From the NCBI GenBank assembly GCA_013154225.1, contig JAADCW010000157.1:1-14025 (forward strand): DNA of 14,025 nucleotides. The letters are read 5' to 3'. The first letter of the stretch is position 1. Each line of letters starts with the position of its first letter. The notes under the pieces were generated by a model that had not been told where the DNA came from, searched no databases, and saw only the letters and a program-made list of their open reading frames with translations. This DNA is from Chloroflexota bacterium (GTDB lineage: Bacteria > Chloroflexota > Anaerolineae > Anaerolineales > DRMV01). Position numbers and translations under genes: made by a program. Shown here piece by piece: positions 6,544-13,934 of this stretch.

Positions 6544-7368
6544 ATGCCCCGAATTTACACCCTGGTCAACCAAAAAGGCGGCGTTGGCAAAACCACCACA
6601 GCCATCAACCTGGGCGCTTACCTGGCCTATTACGGCCAACGCGTGCTCCTGGTCGATTTAGACCCCCAAGCCAATGCCACATCCAGCCTGGGGGTGGACA
6701 AATACCGCATCCGCGGCGGCACGTACGACGTGCTTTTGGGGGCCTCCCCTGCCGCGCCGCTCATCTTGCACAACCCGCGGCTCAAAATGTCCTTGTTGCC
6801 CGCTTCCCCCGCGCTGGCCGGGGCAGAGGTGGAACTGGTCAACGAACTCGCGCGCGAAACCCGGCTCCGTCGAGCGTTGGAAGACATCGCCCCGCGCTAC
6901 GACTACATCCTCATTGACTGCCCGCCCTCTTTGGGCTTACTCACCATCAACGGCCTGGTTGCCGCAACCGATGGGGTCATCATTCCCGTACAGTGCGAAT
7001 ATCTGGCCCTGGAAGGGCTGGGCCTGCTAACCCAAACCCTGGACAAGGTGCGCCAGGCCCTTTACCCTGAACTGCAGGTACGCGGGGTCGTGCTGACCAT
7101 GTTCGACGGCCGCACCAACCTGGCCAACGACGTCGTGGCCGAGGTGCAAAAGCACTTCCCCGATAAGGTCTTCCGCACCGTCATCCCACGCAGTGTACGC
7201 CTGGCCGAAGCGCCTTCCTACGGCGTGCCTGTTTCAGCCTACGCGCCCCAATCGCGCGGCGCGCAAGCCTACGCCGCGCTGGCGCGCGAACTGCTCCTCG
7301 GCGATGGCGTTTCCGTTCCCGACATTGCACCCAACCCCACGGCCACTCCATCCTCCCAAGAGGAATAA
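6544..7368 (+). CDS. parA: ParA/Soj chromosome-partitioning ATPase
   Basis: A 274-residue deviant Walker-type ATPase that binds DNA non-specifically when ATP-bound and drives origin segregation together with ParB. Motifs are all present: deviant Walker A KGGVGKTT (11-18, signature lysine K11 and K16), Walker A' DLDPQANAT (38-46) and Walker B YILIDCPPSLG (D125). There is no N-terminal helix-turn-helix extension, so it is the short chromosomal Soj type and not the long plasmid type. The last 20 or so residues are polar and Pro/Thr-rich. Start ATG has GGAG at 6535-6538. parB begins two bases after its stop, so the pair is co-translated. Identification is secure. Confidence 0.96.
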   Translation: MPRIYTLVNQKGGVGKTTTAINLGAYLAYYGQRVLLVDLDPQANATSSLGVDKYRIRGGTYDVLLGASPAAPLILHNPRLKMSLLPASPALAGAEVELVNELARETRLRRALEDIAPRYDYILIDCPPSLGLLTINGLVAATDGVIIPVQCEYLALEGLGLLTQTLDKVRQALYPELQVRGVVLTMFDGRTNLANDVVAEVQKHFPDKVFRTVIPRSVRLAEAPSYGVPVSAYAPQSRGAQAYAALARELLLGDGVSVPDIAPNPTATPSSQEE

Positions 7369-7370
7369 AC

Positions 7371-8240
7371 ATGCCCCGCAAACGCTCTGGACTCGGCAAA
7401 GGGCTCGACGCCCTCATACCTGGTGGGGAAAGCCGCTTGCCCGGCGACAGCGTGGCTTACGTGCCCGTGAAAGCCATCCGCCCCAACCCCCGCCAGCCCC
7501 GCACCCGCATGGACCCCGACGCGCTGGCAGAACTCACCGCGTCAATTCGTGAGCACGGGGTCATCCAGCCCCTGGTTTTGGCCCACGACCCCGAAGGCGA
7601 CGGCTATATCCTCATCGCGGGCGAACGGCGCTGGCAGGCCGCGCAACTTGCCGGGTTGGCTCGGGTGCCCGCCATTGTACGCGAGGCCAGCGAGCAACAA
7701 CTGCTGGAACTGGCGCTCATTGAAAACATCCAACGCGCAGACCTCAACCCTCTGGAAACCGCGGAAGCCTATCGCCAACTCCACGAAGAATTTGGGCTTT
7801 CCCACGAAGAAATTGCCCAACGGGTGGGCAAAAGCCGCGTGGCCGTGAGCAACACCCTCCGCCTGCTCAAACTTGCCCCCGAAGTGCGAGAAGCCCTGCT
7901 GGAAGGCCGCATCAGCGAAGGCCACGCAAGGGCCCTGCTGGGATTGCCCACCCATCAAGCCCAGGCCGCGGCCCTGCAAACCGTGGAAAACTTAGGCCTC
8001 ACCGTGCGCCAAACCGAGGCCCTGGTGCGCCGTTTGAACGGCGAGCGGCCTGAACCCAAACCCAAAGCCGAGCCCTCACCCGAACTGCGTGCGCTGGAAG
8101 AGCGCCTGGAAAGCGCCTTGGGCACCAAAGTGCGGCTGAGCCATTCCCGCAAAGGTGGTGCGCTCACCATCTACTACTATTCGGATGAAGAATTGGAAGC
8201 CCTGCTCAAACGGCTGGGCGTTGAAAATGAAGAAGCGTAG
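7371..8240 (+). CDS. parB: ParB/Spo0J chromosome-partitioning protein
   Basis: A 289-residue CTP-dependent DNA clamp that loads at parS and spreads to form the partition complex moved by ParA. Order: the N-terminal KRSGLGKGLDALIPG, typical ParA-contact segment; the ParB/Srx-like N domain with NPRQPRTRMD and the nucleotide-binding box GERRWQ (84-89); ENIQRADLNPLETAEAYRQL; a helix-turn-helix LSHEEIAQRVGKSRVAVSN from residue 143; a charged linker (about 225-240); and a C-terminal dimerisation segment. The start is fixed by AAGAGGA at 7358-7364, overlapping the end of parA. No convincing parS site with the classical GTTTCACGTGAAAC core was seen in the window, so the site must lie elsewhere or be divergent. 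A terminator follows within 20 bases. Confidence 0.96.
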   Translation: MPRKRSGLGKGLDALIPGGESRLPGDSVAYVPVKAIRPNPRQPRTRMDPDALAELTASIREHGVIQPLVLAHDPEGDGYILIAGERRWQAAQLAGLARVPAIVREASEQQLLELALIENIQRADLNPLETAEAYRQLHEEFGLSHEEIAQRVGKSRVAVSNTLRLLKLAPEVREALLEGRISEGHARALLGLPTHQAQAAALQTVENLGLTVRQTEALVRRLNGERPEPKPKAEPSPELRALEERLESALGTKVRLSHSRKGGALTIYYYSDEELEALLKRLGVENEEA

Positions 8241-8259
8241 CCCTCCCCCAGACAAAAGC

Positions 8260-8293
8260 CAGCCCCGTCGCAAACGACGGGGCTGATGGTTTT
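8260..8293 (+). terminator. Terminator after parB
   Basis: CAGCCCCGTCG (8260-8270) and CGACGGGGCTG (8275-8285) form a perfect 11-bp stem with loop CAAA, followed by ATGGTTTT. The stem is very strong but the T-tract is short and offset by four bases. Confidence 0.8.
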
Positions 8294-8340
8294 GCCCCCA
8301 ACCTTCCCAAGCAGAAAGCCCACTGCCCTGCCGCATTCCC

Positions 8341-8349
8341 TGATATAAT
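8341..8349 (+). promoter_or_regulatory. Extended -10 promoter placing ruvB as leaderless
   Basis: TGATATAAT combines an extended -10 TG (8341-8342) with a perfect TATAAT (8344-8349). Seven bases separate it from ATG at 8357, so the transcript should start at or next to the start codon. There is no Shine-Dalgarno and no clear -35 box. Confidence 0.65.
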
Positions 8350-8356
8350 CAGCACC

Positions 8357-9379
8357 ATGAACGCAGAACAACGGGTGGTTAGCCCTGAACCGCAACCCAA
8401 CGATCCTCGCGATTATGCCCTCCGCCCTAAGAAATTGTCGGAACTCATCGGCCAGGATCAGGTCAAAGAAAACCTGGCCATTCTCATCGCGGCGGCCAAA
8501 CAGCGCGGCGAGCCCTTGGATCACGTCCTTTTCTACGGGCCGCCAGGCTTGGGCAAGACCACCTTTGCCCACATTTTGGCCAATGAAATGGGCGTCAACA
8601 TCAAAGTGACCTCTGGCCCTGCCATCGAACGCGCGGGCGATTTGGCCGCGATTTTGACCAACCTCCGGGCCGGCGATATTCTCTTCATTGACGAAGTGCA
8701 CCGCTTGGGCCGCGCGGTCGAAGAGGTGCTTTACCCCGCGATGGAAGACTTTGCCCTGGATATCGTCATCGGCAAAGGGCCAGCCGCTCGCTCGGTGCGC
8801 CTACGCCTGCCCCGCTTCACCGTGGTGGGCGCAACCACCCGTCTGGCTTTGGTCACTGCGCCGCTGCGGGCCCGCTTTGGCGCAGTCTATCGCCTGGATT
8901 ACTACGACCAGGATGCGATGGAAACCATCGTGCGCCGGGCAGCCCAGGCGCTGAACGTGCAAGCCGAAGACGAAGGCATTGCCGAAATCGCCCGCCGCGC
9001 CCGGGGCACGCCGCGCGTGGCCCTGCGCCTTTTGCGCCGCGTGCGCGATTATGCCCAGGTGCGCGCCCAGGGTGTGATTACCGGCGATGTCGCGCGCGAA
9101 GCCCTCGATTTGCTCAACGTGGACCCGCTGGGGCTGGATGACGTCGACCGCCGTGTCCTGCGGACCATCATCGAAAAATACCACGGTGGGCCGGTGGGGC
9201 TCAACACCATCGCAGCTTCGGTCAGCGAAGCCCCCGACACCATCATGGAAGTGGTCGAACCTTATCTGCTGCGGTTGGGCTTTTTGGAACGCACAGCCCA
9301 AGGGCGCATTGCCACCCGCGCGGCCTACGAACATTTGGGCATTCCCTATCCCGACGAGCAACAAGGTCGGCTTCTGTAA
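8357..9379 (+). CDS. ruvB: Holliday junction branch-migration ATPase RuvB
   Basis: A 340-residue AAA+ motor that, as hexamers docked on RuvA, drives branch migration of Holliday junctions during recombinational repair. Seen: the N-terminal RPKKLSELIGQDQVKENL; Walker A GPPGLGKTT (61-69); Walker B FIDEVHRL (D112, E113); the sensor/arginine-finger stretch VGATTRLALVTAPLRARFG; and a C-terminal winged helix with LGIPYP near the end. Length is normal. RuvA and RuvC are not in the window, so here ruvB is separated from them. The leaderless-type promoter at 8341-8349 supports ATG 8357, and the conserved core begins about 20 residues in. It is followed after 26 bases by the DUF2905 gene. Confidence 0.97.
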   Translation: MNAEQRVVSPEPQPNDPRDYALRPKKLSELIGQDQVKENLAILIAAAKQRGEPLDHVLFYGPPGLGKTTFAHILANEMGVNIKVTSGPAIERAGDLAAILTNLRAGDILFIDEVHRLGRAVEEVLYPAMEDFALDIVIGKGPAARSVRLRLPRFTVVGATTRLALVTAPLRARFGAVYRLDYYDQDAMETIVRRAAQALNVQAEDEGIAEIARRARGTPRVALRLLRRVRDYAQVRAQGVITGDVAREALDLLNVDPLGLDDVDRRVLRTIIEKYHGGPVGLNTIAASVSEAPDTIMEVVEPYLLRLGFLERTAQGRIATRAAYEHLGIPYPDEQQGRLL

Positions 9380-9405
9380 CCCACCCCTTGCCTCTGAGGT
9401 GCAAC

Positions 9406-9630
9406 ATGGAACCCCTCGGTCGTTGGCTGATGTTTTTGGGTGCCTTGCTCTTTGTGCTGGGCGGGCTTTTGGTGGTTTTAGCGCGCTGGGGCGTCCCGCT
9501 GGGGCGGCTTCCCGGCGATTTTGTCTTTCGGCGAGGCAACGTTACCTGCATCTTTCCCTTGGCAACATCCATCCTGGTCTCCCTCGCTCTTACGGTCATC
9601 CTCAACCTTTTAGCGCGTTGGTTCAAATGA
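9406..9630 (+). CDS. DUF2905-family small membrane protein
   Basis: A 74-residue protein with two hydrophobic helices (about 8-25 and 52-72) joined by a short polar loop containing RLPGDFVFRRGNVTCIFP, the diagnostic core of DUF2905. The function of the family is unknown. An earlier in-frame TTG (9388) exists, but ATG 9406 is chosen because GAGGTG (9396-9401) lies just before it and homology begins there. It lies downstream of ruvB and upstream of a terminator, so the two are probably co-transcribed. I recall DUF2905 genes near ruvB in other bacteria; this was not checked. Confidence 0.85.
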   Translation: MEPLGRWLMFLGALLFVLGGLLVVLARWGVPLGRLPGDFVFRRGNVTCIFPLATSILVSLALTVILNLLARWFK

Positions 9631-9633
9631 CAC

Positions 9634-9660
9634 AGGGGCGCGACGCGCCCCTTTTGTTTT
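9634..9660 (+). terminator. Intrinsic terminator of ruvB-DUF2905
   Basis: GGGGCGC (9635-9641) pairs with GCGCCCC (9645-9651) over a GAC loop and is followed by TTTTGTTTT. It begins five bases after the stop codon. Confidence 0.9.
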
Positions 9661-9722
9661 GACCAGGATGTGGGGTTCAGCCTGGCCCGATTTTCTATTT
9701 TGCTTTTTGGAGATAACCTCTC

Positions 9723-11603
9723 ATGCACTTTGCTCCCGTTGCTGAAAGCACTTCCTCCCTCATCCCCCTGTTGTTGGTTGTCACCTTAGCCGCGGCCGTT
9801 CCCCTGCTTTTGGGGCGGCTCAAGCGCCTTTCCTTGCCCATCATGGTGGGCGAAATTTTAGCCGGCATCATCGTGGGCCGAAGCGGGCTCCAATGGGTGC
9901 CGCAAGACGATCCCACACTGGCTTTTTTGTCCGAATTTGGCTTTGTGTTTCTGATGTTTTTGGCTGGCATGGAAATTGACCTGACCAGCCTGGGCTTTGG
10001 CGCCGCGGTGCAAAAAGGCGGCACCCGTGACAAAAACAGCCCCCTGGTGCTCGCGGTGGCGCATTTCGTGCTCACATTGGCCCTGGCCGCGGGCGTTGCC
10101 TTTGCCCTCTGGCGTTTGGGGCTGGTGAGCGACATCTTCCTCATGGCCCTCATCTTGTCCACAACCTCGCTGGGCGTGGTGGTGCCGGTGCTCAAGGAAA
10201 CCGGCCTGATTGGCGGACGGTATGGGCAAACGCTCTTACTTTCCGCCCTCATTGCAGACTTCGTCACCATGCTCCTGATCACCTTTGAGGTCGCGGTCGT
10301 TTCCTACGGCCTCACGGTGGATATTCTCCTTATCAGCGTGCTGTTTGTGGTGCTGTTTGCGTTCTACCGCCTGGGCACGTTCATGCTTCCTGGGCTCACC
10401 CCTTTGCTCGACGAAATGAGCCATGCCACCGGCCAGGCCAAAATGCGGCTTTCCTTCTTCCTGATGTTTTTCTTCGTGGCCCTGGCTGAGTTTTTGGGTG
10501 TGGAAGTCATTTTGGGCGCGTTCCTGGCTGGGCTGTTGGTGGCTCTGCTATTGGACCCCGAAGACCATACCCTCATGCACCAGTTGGAAGCCATGGGATA
10601 CGGCTTCTTCATCCCTATTTTCTTCATCATGGTGGGCGTCAAGTTCGATGTTGGAGCCGTGTTTGGCTCGCCCGAAGCCATTGCCCTGGTGCTCTTCCTG
10701 CTGGCGGGGGCTATTTTGGTCAAAAGCCTGCCCGCGCTCATCTTTCGCAGGGCCTTTTCGTGGCGCGAAAGCCTGGCCGGCGGCGCCCTGCTTTCAGCTC
10801 GGCTTTCGCTAATCATCGCGGCCGCGGAAATCGGCCGGGAGTTAGGGGTGCTTTCCGATACAGTAGTGATGGCCATCATCTTGGTGGCCATGATCACAGT
10901 GACCGGCGCGCCCCTTATTTTCAGCCGCATGATGGGTAACCAGCGAGAACTCCTCCAGCGCCGACCTATCGCGATTGCAGGCGCGGGCACAGTGGGTATT
11001 CAGGTGGCCGAAATCCTCCACGGCCACGGCGAACCCCACCTTTTGCTCGACCCCGACCCCAAACGCGTGGCCCGCGCCCAGGATCGCGGGCTCAATGCCA
11101 TTCATGTCCCCACGCCGCAGGAACTGGAAGCCCACCTGGCCGAAAGCCGCGCCCTGGTGTGCGCACACAGCGACGAAGAGCAAGCCTTGGAAGTCTGCCG
11201 CATTGCCCGCGGGCAGTTAGGCATGGAAGACGTCATCGCGCTGGCGCCCGGCCCCTCCGCAGGCAAACGCCTGCGCGCCATGGGCGTCAAAACCTATTCC
11301 CCCACCATGCTCATCGCCAACATGCTCACGCTGTTGGTGCGCAATCCTGACTTCGTCCACCTGCTCACGGCCTCCAAAGACAACCAAGACGTGTGCGAAT
11401 GCCTGATTGACAATCCCAACCTGGACGGCAAACGCCTGCGCGACTTGCCACTGCCGCCCGACGTGTTGGTGCTTTCCATCCGCCGCGACGACGCGTTCAT
11501 CATCCCCCACGGCAACACCCGCCTCCGCCTGGGCGATCACATGACCCTTTTAGGCACCCTCGACGGTTTGGAAATCGCCATCCAGCAACTCAAACGGGTT
11601 TAG
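9723..11603 (+). CDS. CPA2-family monovalent cation:proton antiporter with RCK (TrkA-N/C) domains
   Basis: A 626-residue inner-membrane transporter of the KefB/KefC-like CPA2 group, exchanging K+ or Na+ for H+ in pH and ion homeostasis. Residues about 10-405 are membrane helices, including LPIMVGEILAGIIVGRSG, FGFVFLMFLAGMEIDL, VEVILGAFLAGLLVALLL and YGFFIPIFFIMVGVKFD. A cytoplasmic RCK_N/TrkA-N Rossmann domain follows with IAGAGTVG (G420, G422, G425) and the nucleotide-binding acid in LLLDPDPKR, then an RCK_C/TrkA-C domain (about 545-626, VLVLSIRRDD and GDHMTLLG). Gating by a bound nucleotide is inferred from the family. Start ATG has GGAG at 9709-9712, ten bases away. It appears monocistronic; no terminator is obvious after it. 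Whether the ion is K+ or Na+ cannot be told. Confidence 0.93.
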   Translation: MHFAPVAESTSSLIPLLLVVTLAAAVPLLLGRLKRLSLPIMVGEILAGIIVGRSGLQWVPQDDPTLAFLSEFGFVFLMFLAGMEIDLTSLGFGAAVQKGGTRDKNSPLVLAVAHFVLTLALAAGVAFALWRLGLVSDIFLMALILSTTSLGVVVPVLKETGLIGGRYGQTLLLSALIADFVTMLLITFEVAVVSYGLTVDILLISVLFVVLFAFYRLGTFMLPGLTPLLDEMSHATGQAKMRLSFFLMFFFVALAEFLGVEVILGAFLAGLLVALLLDPEDHTLMHQLEAMGYGFFIPIFFIMVGVKFDVGAVFGSPEAIALVLFLLAGAILVKSLPALIFRRAFSWRESLAGGALLSARLSLIIAAAEIGRELGVLSDTVVMAIILVAMITVTGAPLIFSRMMGNQRELLQRRPIAIAGAGTVGIQVAEILHGHGEPHLLLDPDPKRVARAQDRGLNAIHVPTPQELEAHLAESRALVCAHSDEEQALEVCRIARGQLGMEDVIALAPGPSAGKRLRAMGVKTYSPTMLIANMLTLLVRNPDFVHLLTASKDNQDVCECLIDNPNLDGKRLRDLPLPPDVLVLSIRRDDAFIIPHGNTRLRLGDHMTLLGTLDGLEIAIQQLKRV

Positions 11604-11729
11604 AATTTCTCATGGATGTTGTTTCCAAGCCTCACACCGTAGCGCCGCTCTGCCCGCTTTCAAGGTAACCTGCAACAACACTTTGTTTTCAGCCAGGTGC
11701 CAAAACGCAAAAAAGTCGTTGCCGAAATA
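11604..11729. other. Intergenic spacer between the antiporter and the tRNA
   Basis: No gene, strong hairpin or T-tract is visible. The antiporter transcript may therefore read into the tRNA, unless a factor-dependent stop is used. The other gap, 11869-11998, between the tRNA terminator and the YbaK promoter, likewise shows nothing recognisable. Confidence 0.4.
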
Positions 11730-11758
11730 TTGACAAACCTCCAGCCCGCGCGTATACT
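11730..11758 (+). promoter_or_regulatory. Near-consensus housekeeping sigma promoter of the tRNA gene
   Basis: TTGACA (11730-11735) is perfect, the spacer is exactly 17 bases, and TATACT (11753-11758) differs from consensus by one base. Transcription should begin about 11765, a couple of bases before the mature 5' end. It is the only promoter in the window with a textbook -35. Confidence 0.9.
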
Positions 11759-11766
11759 TTGCGGGC

Positions 11767-11838
11767 GGCGAGGTAGCTCAATGGTAGAGCAGGGGACTCA
11801 TAAGCCCTTGGTTGTGGGTTCAAATCCCTCCCTCGCCA
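11767..11838 (+). tRNA. tRNA with CAT anticodon (elongator Met, or Ile2 read with lysidine)
   Basis: A 72-base cloverleaf: acceptor GGCGAGG/CCTCGCC, D-stem GCTC/GAGC, anticodon loop CTCATAA (anticodon CAT, 11799-11801), T-loop TTCAAAT, discriminator A. CCA is not encoded (CT follows). The acceptor 1-72 pair is G-C, which argues against an initiator. The anticodon stem GGGGA/GCCCT has an A31-G39 mismatch and a G27-U43 wobble, and the T-stem GTGGG/CCCTC has a U50-U64 mismatch. A CAT anticodon may be elongator tRNA-Met or tRNA-Ile2 whose C34 is modified to lysidine; the sequence alone does not decide. A strong promoter and terminator flank it closely. Confidence 0.88.
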
Positions 11839-11843
11839 CTCTC

Positions 11844-11868
11844 AGCCCCGTTTTTACGGGGCTTTTTT
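11844..11868 (+). terminator. Intrinsic terminator of the tRNA
   Basis: AGCCCCGT (11844-11851) pairs with ACGGGGCT (11856-11863) over a TTTT loop and runs into TTTTTT. It begins five bases after the tRNA, making this a compact single-tRNA transcription unit. Confidence 0.92.
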
Positions 11869-11998
11869 ATTGCAGCCTGCCCGTGGGCTTGCACGAGGGC
11901 AAGGCAATTATCTTCACGCCAGTCTGCCCTCATCGCGCCGGGTTGAGGCCGCGCCTTCCCCAGCCCCCAGCAAAGGACGCAAACCCAAATCGAGGTTG

Positions 11999-12007
11999 TG
12001 GTAAGAT
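11999..12007 (+). promoter_or_regulatory. Extended -10 promoter placing the YbaK-like gene as leaderless
   Basis: TGGTAAGAT has an extended TG (11999-12000) and a -10-like TAAGAT (12002-12007). Six bases separate it from ATG at 12014. No Shine-Dalgarno at a usable distance is seen; GAGG lies 18 bases upstream. Confidence 0.5.
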
Positions 12008-12013
12008 AACCGC

Positions 12014-12508
12014 ATGGAAAACCCAATTCAAACCCCCGCGATCCAAGCCTTAGAGGACCGCAACTTGCCTTACCGGGTGGTCCAACACGACCACCATCCC
12101 AAAAGCGCGGCTGAGGCCGCGGCCCTGCGCGGGCAAAAGCCCGAACAGGTGGTGCGCAGTTTGCTCTTCAGGTTAGAAGACGGCACTTTCGTCATGGTGC
12201 TCATTCCTGGGGGCTATCGAGCCCATTGGCCTACCTTGCGCCGCTATCTGGGGCAACGCCGCATCACCATGGCCGCGCCTGAAGAAGTCCAAAAGGTAAC
12301 AGGCTACCCTATTGGCACAGTATCGCCTTTGGGCCTGCCCACGCCCATCCGCATTCTGGCCGACGAACGCATCTTCCAACAGCCCGAACTCTCTATGGGT
12401 GCGGGCGTGTTCAAAGCGGCCATCATCCTTACCCCTGAAACCCTCCGCCAAGCCCTCCCTCAAATGGAAATCGGCAATTTTGCCACCCCAGCCACCCAAA
12501 AGGATTGA
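12014..12508 (+). CDS. YbaK/ProX-family aminoacyl-tRNA deacylase
   Basis: A 164-residue cytoplasmic protein of the YbaK/EbsC/ProX group, which hydrolyses misacylated tRNAs (Cys-tRNA-Pro for YbaK, Ala-tRNA-Pro for ProX). Seen: an N-terminal helix with the strand YRVVQHDHH, the VVRSLLFRL strand, and the substrate-pocket loop VTGYPIGTVSPLG (95-107) with G101 in the family's conserved glycine position. The lysine that is catalytically important in YbaK aligns with R48 here, so specificity or chemistry may differ. Length is normal. The next gene starts three bases after its stop with its Shine-Dalgarno inside this ORF, so the two are translationally linked. The exact tRNA substrate is not inferable. 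Confidence 0.9.
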   Translation: MENPIQTPAIQALEDRNLPYRVVQHDHHPKSAAEAAALRGQKPEQVVRSLLFRLEDGTFVMVLIPGGYRAHWPTLRRYLGQRRITMAAPEEVQKVTGYPIGTVSPLGLPTPIRILADERIFQQPELSMGAGVFKAAIILTPETLRQALPQMEIGNFATPATQKD

Positions 12509-12511
12509 GCC

Positions 12512-13876
12512 ATGCTTCGCCGGTTGGCACCGTATCTTGGCTTAGGCGTTCTTCTGGCGCTGTTGGTCGCGTGGTGGGCCGCGCCGCGGCTGGTCAGCGT
12601 GTTCCCCCAACAGGGCGACGTGCCCAGCGGCGCGGTGCCAATACGGCTGACGTTCACCCGGCCTGTGCGGCTGGAAAGCCTGACCACCCACGTCCGCTTC
12701 ACGCCCAACGTACCCGGGGCCTGGCAGGTACAAGGCACGCAGGCCATCTTCACCCCCAAAGAGCCCTGGGAACCCGGCCAGGAAGTCACCGTTGAAGTGC
12801 TTGCCGGGCTCAAAGGCGCCAATGGCCTTCCCCTGCTCAGCGGGAAGAAGTGGCAGTTTACCGTTGCGCCGGTGATGCTGGCCTACCTTTGGCCTGCCGA
12901 CAACCCCGACATCTACGCCCGCGACTTGACCACTGACCACACCCAACGGCTTACGGCCACCGGTGGCGTGCGTGGGTACGCTGTCAGCCGGGATGGGCGG
13001 TTTGTGTATTTCAGTGCATTCAACGGCTTGGGCACGGATATTCTCCGAGTAGATCGGCTCACCATCCAAGGCGAAGCCGTGCCCGAAGCCGAGCGCCTGC
13101 TCGCGTGCCAAAACGACCAGTGCCTCAATCCCCAACCTTCGCCCGATGGCCGTTGGCTGGCCTACGAACGCAGTGACGGGCCTGGCGGCGCTTCGCGGGT
13201 GCATGTTCTGGCCTTGGACGACCGCCAGGAAAACCCCATCATCCCTGCCAACCATGTGACGTACGGCCCCCTGTGGTCCTCGGAGGGCTTGCTGGCCTAT
13301 TACGATGCGACCCGGCGGGGCTACGTCGTTGTCAAACCGCAGGATGGCAGCGAAGTGGCCTTTTTTGCCAACGATACAGGCGAAAGCGCGGCCTGGTCGC
13401 CTGATGGGCACGATCTGGTTGCCGTTGCCCTGCTTTTGGAAGGCGGCGCCGCGGCCACCCCGGCGCCTTCCCAAGCCCCCTATCTGGCCGCGCATCTGTG
13501 GCGCTACCGCCTCGGAAGCCATACCCAGCCCGCAGACCTCACCAAAGACCCTAACCTGGAAGACGCGACCCCGTCGTTCTCGCCCGATGGGGAATGGCTG
13601 GCCTTTGGCCGCAAAGCCTTGGACCCCGAACACTGGACGCCCGGACGGCAACTCTGGCTCATGCACCCCGACGGTACGGCCGCGTTCCAGGTGACCCATG
13701 CGGCCAATTACAACCACCTGGATTTCGTATGGCATCCCGATGCCACCTGGCTGGCCTATGCCCGCACCAATCAGGTGGATCTCACCCAACCGCCTGAGGT
13801 GTGGCTTTACAACCTGCAAAGCGACGAAAGCACCCTTGTGGCTTCCAACGCCATCATGCCCCGCTGGCTGCCCTAA
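12512..13876 (+). CDS. Membrane-anchored protein with Ig-like (Big_5) domain and TolB/PD40 beta-propeller
   Basis: A 454-residue protein. One N-terminal membrane helix (about 8-28, GLGVLLALLVAWW) anchors it with the rest outside. Residues about 32-117 resemble the bacterial Ig-like Big_5/SbsA domain (VFPQQGDVPSGAVPIRLTFT to KWQFTV). The remainder carries WD40/PD40-like propeller repeats centred on SRDGRFVYF (159), SPDGRWLAY (210), SPDGHDLVA (296), SPDGEWLAF (357) and HPDATWLAY (408), spaced about 50 or more apart. No catalytic domain is seen, so a binding or scaffolding role is the most that can be said; a lipoprotein cysteine is absent. AGGA at 12501-12504 sets the start. It is coupled to the YbaK-like gene and ends at a strong terminator. 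Confidence 0.85.
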   Translation: MLRRLAPYLGLGVLLALLVAWWAAPRLVSVFPQQGDVPSGAVPIRLTFTRPVRLESLTTHVRFTPNVPGAWQVQGTQAIFTPKEPWEPGQEVTVEVLAGLKGANGLPLLSGKKWQFTVAPVMLAYLWPADNPDIYARDLTTDHTQRLTATGGVRGYAVSRDGRFVYFSAFNGLGTDILRVDRLTIQGEAVPEAERLLACQNDQCLNPQPSPDGRWLAYERSDGPGGASRVHVLALDDRQENPIIPANHVTYGPLWSSEGLLAYYDATRRGYVVVKPQDGSEVAFFANDTGESAAWSPDGHDLVAVALLLEGGAAATPAPSQAPYLAAHLWRYRLGSHTQPADLTKDPNLEDATPSFSPDGEWLAFGRKALDPEHWTPGRQLWLMHPDGTAAFQVTHAANYNHLDFVWHPDATWLAYARTNQVDLTQPPEVWLYNLQSDESTLVASNAIMPRWLP

Positions 13877-13899
13877 GCCGACTTTTCCCTCAAAAAAGC

Positions 13900-13930
13900 A
13901 AGCGCCCGCCAAATTTGGCGGGCGCTTTTT
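13900..13930. terminator. Bidirectional terminator between the propeller gene and tRNA-Ser
   Basis: AAGCGCCCGCC (13900-13910) and GGCGGGCGCTT (13917-13927) form an 11-bp stem around AAATTT, with T-tract 13926-13930 on the plus strand. On the minus strand the stem is followed by GCTTTTTTG, so it can also stop the convergent tRNA-Ser transcript. Confidence 0.9.
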
Positions 13931-13934
13931 GCAT

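Noticed and set aside
11697..12053. A 118-codon plus-strand ORF over the tRNA
   Set aside because: It crosses the tRNA promoter, the tRNA and its terminator and resembles no protein.
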